Positions 35,896 through 36,717 of a stretch of DNA of 36,717 bases are shown one piece after another (position 1 is the first letter of the stretch; every line of letters begins with the position of its first letter). The position numbers and the translations under genes are program-made. Origin of the DNA: Candidatus Enterenecus stercoripullorum. GTDB lineage: Bacteria; Bacillota; Clostridia; Oscillospirales; Oscillospiraceae. The notes beneath the pieces are model-generated. The model did not search any database and had not been told where the DNA came from. It was given only the letters and a program-made list of their open reading frames with translations. Where the stretch lies: the NCBI GenBank assembly GCA_018716015.1, contig DVKM01000025.1, forward strand, positions 1 through 36,717, given 5' to 3'.

Positions 35896-35900
35896 AACGG

Positions 35901-35929
35901 TTGTAAATCCACCGGAAACCCGATATGAT
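35901..35929 (+). promoter_or_regulatory. Promoter of the sugar-binding lipoprotein gene
   Basis: TTGTAA (35901-35906), 17-base spacer, TATGAT (35924-35929). The -35 is imperfect, as expected for an activator-dependent promoter. Confidence 0.75.
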
Positions 35930-35978
35930 GCAGATAGTACTAAAACGGTACGAATCACATGATAATGGAGGAGTAGCT

Positions 35979-36717
35979 ATGAAAAAGATCATTGCCCTGC
36001 TGCTGGCCGGCGCCATGGTGTTCGGCCTGGCCGCCTGCGGCGGTACCGGCGACACCACCAGCCAGAACCCCGGCACCAGCGCGAGCCAGGGCTCCGAGGA
36101 GAGCGAGACCCCGGCCAGCGACGTCACCATCCAGGTGGCCGCTCTGCTGTCCGCCTATGAGGAGACCTACCCCGGCATGTGGCAGGAGGTGTGCGACGCC
36201 TTTACCGCCGAGACCGGCATCCAGGTGGAGCTCACCGTGGACCGCAACCTTGAGGATGTCATCGGCCCGTCCATGCAGGGCGGCGACTACCCCGACGTGG
36301 TCCACCTGGCCACCGGGCGTCCGGCGGGTCTGACGGAGCAGTTCATCAATGACAAGCTGATCACCGACATCACCGACGTGCTGTCCATGACCGTTCCCGG
36401 TGAGGACGTCACCGTGGGCGACAAGATCATCGAGGGCTTCACCGACAGCTCCGCCACCAACCCCTACGGCGACGGCAAGACTTACCTGGCCCCCATGTTC
36501 TACTCCCCCTGCGGCCTGTTCTACAACGCCGGCCTGTTTAAGGAGAAGGGCTGGGAAGTACCCACCACCTGGGACGAGATGTGGGAGCTGGGTGACACCG
36601 CTCTGGAAGAGGGCATCTATCTGTTCACCTATCCCCATGCCGGCTACTTTGACGCCTTCCTGTACGCCCTGATGAACGTGGTGGGCGGCCCTGAGTTCTT
36701 CAACGCCGCCACCAGCT
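35979..36717 (+). CDS. Sugar ABC transporter substrate-binding lipoprotein, N-terminal part, cut by window edge
   Basis: The frame is open for 246 codons to the window end. The signal peptide MKKIIALLLAGAMVFGLAAC ends in a lipobox with Cys20, followed by a Ser/Thr/Gly-rich linker. The mature part has the family-1 extracellular sugar-binding fold: EVCDAFTAETGIQVELTV, DYPDVVHLATGRPAGLTEQF, APMFYSPCGLFYNAGLFKEK and EVPTTWDEMWELGD. This pattern resembles binding proteins for N-acetylglucosamine oligosaccharides (NgcE-like), which would suit the adjacent kinase-epimerase operon; the sugar is not proven. The start is ATG 35979 behind GGAGGA (35967-35972). Permease genes presumably follow outside the window. 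Confidence 0.9.
   Translation, partial: MKKIIALLLAGAMVFGLAACGGTGDTTSQNPGTSASQGSEESETPASDVTIQVAALLSAYEETYPGMWQEVCDAFTAETGIQVELTVDRNLEDVIGPSMQGGDYPDVVHLATGRPAGLTEQFINDKLITDITDVLSMTVPGEDVTVGDKIIEGFTDSSATNPYGDGKTYLAPMFYSPCGLFYNAGLFKEKGWEVPTTWDEMWELGDTALEEGIYLFTYPHAGYFDAFLYALMNVVGGPEFFNAATS

Overview
The window looks like a chromosomal segment of a high-GC, spore-forming, anaerobic Gram-positive bacterium of the class Clostridia, most like the Flavonifractor/Lawsonibacter/Oscillospiraceae group. This is inferred from gene style: FchA-type one-carbon enzymes, an ECF folate S component, a YlbJ sporulation protein, T-box leaders, ZTP and THF riboswitches, strong AGGAGG ribosome sites and GC-rich codon use. 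No taxonomic marker gene is present. There are 31 supported protein genes, two of them cut by the window edges, and no tRNA, rRNA, CRISPR array or complete mobile element.

Layout. 1-291: the start of a tyrosine recombinase, running off the left edge. 496-7475: a one-carbon/folate island. A ZTP riboswitch with terminator precedes fhs-fchA-folD-FNT formate channel (formate uptake, activation and reduction to methylene-THF). A THF riboswitch with a Shine-Dalgarno-sequestering hairpin precedes folT and a folC::5-formyl-THF cyclo-ligase fusion. FolD lacks both residues known to be needed for the cyclohydrolase step, which fits FchA doing that step. 7516-9039: an iron-sulfur protein and a Crp/Fnr regulator, divergent, sharing a palindromic operator. 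9128-12112: a polytopic membrane protein with a DUF6273-like tail and a TVP38-family protein. 12214-15794 (minus): recD2, then lysA. 15965-17153: a small helical protein and an AT-richer XRE regulator with membrane tail.

17494-19887 (minus): a cysE-cysS operon behind a cysteine T-box. 19931-23891: a heterodimeric ABC exporter behind a promoter with twin operators and an intrinsic terminator. 24125-27359 (minus): a three-gene ABC importer behind a tryptophan T-box. 27499-29482: an ECF sigma factor translationally coupled to an unknown membrane protein. 29596-31013: ylbJ and a 69-residue four-cysteine protein. 31299-34652 (minus): galE, sugar nucleotidyltransferase and N-acetylhexosamine-kinase-like genes, a set resembling the lacto-N-biose/galacto-N-biose route. 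34779-36717: an AraC regulator divergent from a sugar-binding lipoprotein whose promoter carries AraC-type half-sites.

The least explained signals are non-coding. First, an element of about 220-240 bp is present twice (23893-24110 plus, 31057-31295 minus), each time between convergent genes, bounded by hairpins, with paired changes in its stems. Second, a GC-rich intergenic repeat of about 90 bp occurs at 2411-2500, 4866-4958 and, more diverged, 4735-4840; one copy merges into the THF riboswitch P1 stem. Third, two operons have an intrinsic terminator between promoter and first gene with no recognised sensor. All identifications rest on reading motifs by eye; no database search or folding program was run.
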